Source: Brachyhypopomus gauderio
Taxonomy: Eukaryota > Chordata > Actinopteri > Gymnotiformes > Hypopomidae
Length of the DNA stretch: 64,000 nt
Reading direction: 5' to 3'
Assembly (NCBI RefSeq): GCF_052324685.1
Contig: NC_135221.1
Location: forward strand, 21,493,371-21,557,370
Shown: positions 60,651 to 64,000 of the stretch, piece by piece
Position numbering within the stretch: the stretch's first letter is position 1
Layout of the letters: the number at the start of each line of letters is the position of its first letter
Notes under the pieces: generated by a model
Databases searched by the model: none
What the model was told of the DNA's origin: nothing
The model's input: only the letters and a program-made list of their open reading frames with translations
Made by a program: the position numbers and the translations under genes

Positions 60651-61346
60651 CCTGATCATTTGATCAGCATCAGGATAAATCATCAGCTACAACTCTCCTC
60701 CAGTTACAACATATTCAATAAGATCATCCGCAGTACATGAGACATATCTGTCATAATATTGTGCAGTCAATATAAAAACAAGTTAGTAGTGTTAAACTAC
60801 GTATTTTATGGGTTTAAAAATGTCTGAAAACAAGATATTTATAAATCAATTAACTCCAATGAATCCATTAACTCCAATGAATACTTATGACTAACATACA
60901 TAACAGATTAAAGAAATCACTATGATTTATTTTGCCAGCATATAATTTGACCAAACTAATAACTAACCCTTTTTAATGTCAACCTTAAATACAAAATAGA
61001 TACTGACTACACTACTACAGTAGTACGATACTACAACACTCAGTGGGTAAAATTTTAATACCAAACTCTTAATTTGAAATATTTATTTGGGGGAAACGCA
61101 GTATTAGTACTAATTCTAATACAGAAAAAACCCTCATTGCATGGCTTTTGGAGCTATTTGGAATGGGCTGATCTATTGGTATGTTTCGCTTTAAACAATG
61201 CAATTTCTTATAATGACTTAATTATTTACAACCAATAACCAAAATATCCCAGGAAGCGAAACCCCCCCATCATATAATGAATGTAAGCGGGTGTAGAAGA
61301 ACGGAGTAGTGTGTAAAGGTTGACTTATTTACATAAATAGATTAAC
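60651..61346. other. Upstream flank of itm2a; no gene seen
   Basis: AT-rich sequence without recognisable elements. Confidence 0.45.
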
Positions 61347-61537
61347 ACACACACACACACACACACACACATCTTCCTCCTTATATGAGTAACAGGAAGC
61401 GGAATCCGACCGCACCGAACGAACTAAAGTGCGTCACTACACTGCGGGACCTACCGGCGGAGATTCGGTACCAGGAGTGATATTGCAAACAGCAACGACA
61501 CTTTCATTTTCTGCATTACAAAACACTACCTTAGAAG
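61347..61537 (+). promoter_or_regulatory. itm2a: Proximal promoter and 5' leader of itm2a
   Basis: A CA microsatellite (61347-61371) is followed by a CpG-bearing stretch with ACAGGAAGCGGAA, an ETS-like site. The ATG lies 166 bases after the CA run. The transcription start is not determinable. Confidence 0.45.
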
Positions 61538-63815
<2,278 letters not shown>

Positions 63816-64000
63816 GTGAGCAGGAAGTCGGGAGGAGACAGGCATGATCGCTGGAGGGGTGGGGCCAAGGGGGGCGGGGTCTCTCCCTCCTCCCCCACTC
63901 CAGGGGGAGGGTGAGGTGAGGAGGGAGGATTGAGAGGAGTGGGCTTGTCTTCCAGCTCCTGCCATATCGCTTACCTCGGGCTGATCTTTTATATTCCTGA

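Noticed and set aside
60208-60740. Plus-strand frames of 133-151 codons rich in CCHGGV
   Set aside because: They are translations of the stop-free 16-bp minisatellite.

Overview
The window is nuclear DNA from a ray-finned fish, almost certainly a teleost. The genes are spliced with GT-AG introns and encode vertebrate-specific proteins. Microsatellites, minisatellites, Tc1/mariner elements, hAT-type elements and a tRNA-derived SINE are abundant. Some repeats look like those common in otophysan fishes, but the species cannot be named from the sequence alone.

Four protein-coding genes can be read with complete coding regions. In order they are tent5d-like (minus, 3205-6435), chmp1b (plus, eight exons, 12912-20864), tbx22 (minus, eight exons, 29348-34398) and itm2a (plus, six exons, 61538-63815). 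All exon junctions of the three spliced genes keep the frame, and the products are 199, 494 and 247 residues. As far as I recall, the human Xq21.1 segment carries ITM2A, TBX22, a CHMP1B-like pseudogene and TENT5D in the same order and relative orientation. This supports orthology and the choice of the D paralogue of TENT5 and the A paralogue of ITM2.

Layout: 1-3204 is the 3' flank of tent5d. 3205-10500 holds tent5d, with one large coding exon, an inferred 5' intron and an inferred non-coding first exon. 10500-12900 is a divergent spacer leading to the chmp1b promoter, with a 16-bp minisatellite. 12912-22100 is chmp1b, whose introns carry two decayed Tc1-like elements and a SINE. 22100-29000 is a spacer between convergent genes. 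29348-34470 is tbx22. 34470-61400 is a 27-kb region without recognisable genes. It holds a roughly 2.2-kb 26-bp minisatellite interrupted by a 1.3-kb hAT-like element, a second hAT-like element with a perfect 8-bp target duplication, a LINE remnant and two abutting tandem arrays. 61400-64000 is itm2a, whose 3' UTR runs off the window.

The genes do not form a pathway. They act in mRNA poly(A) tailing (tent5d), ESCRT-III membrane remodelling (chmp1b), craniofacial transcriptional control (tbx22) and a BRICHOS type II membrane protein (itm2a). Their adjacency is conserved synteny, and part of the surrounding non-coding DNA may regulate tbx22. The most unusual features are the roughly 680-residue disordered insert in the TENT5 catalytic protein, the intron-containing chmp1b, and the transposon end lying about 15 bp from a chmp1b exon.
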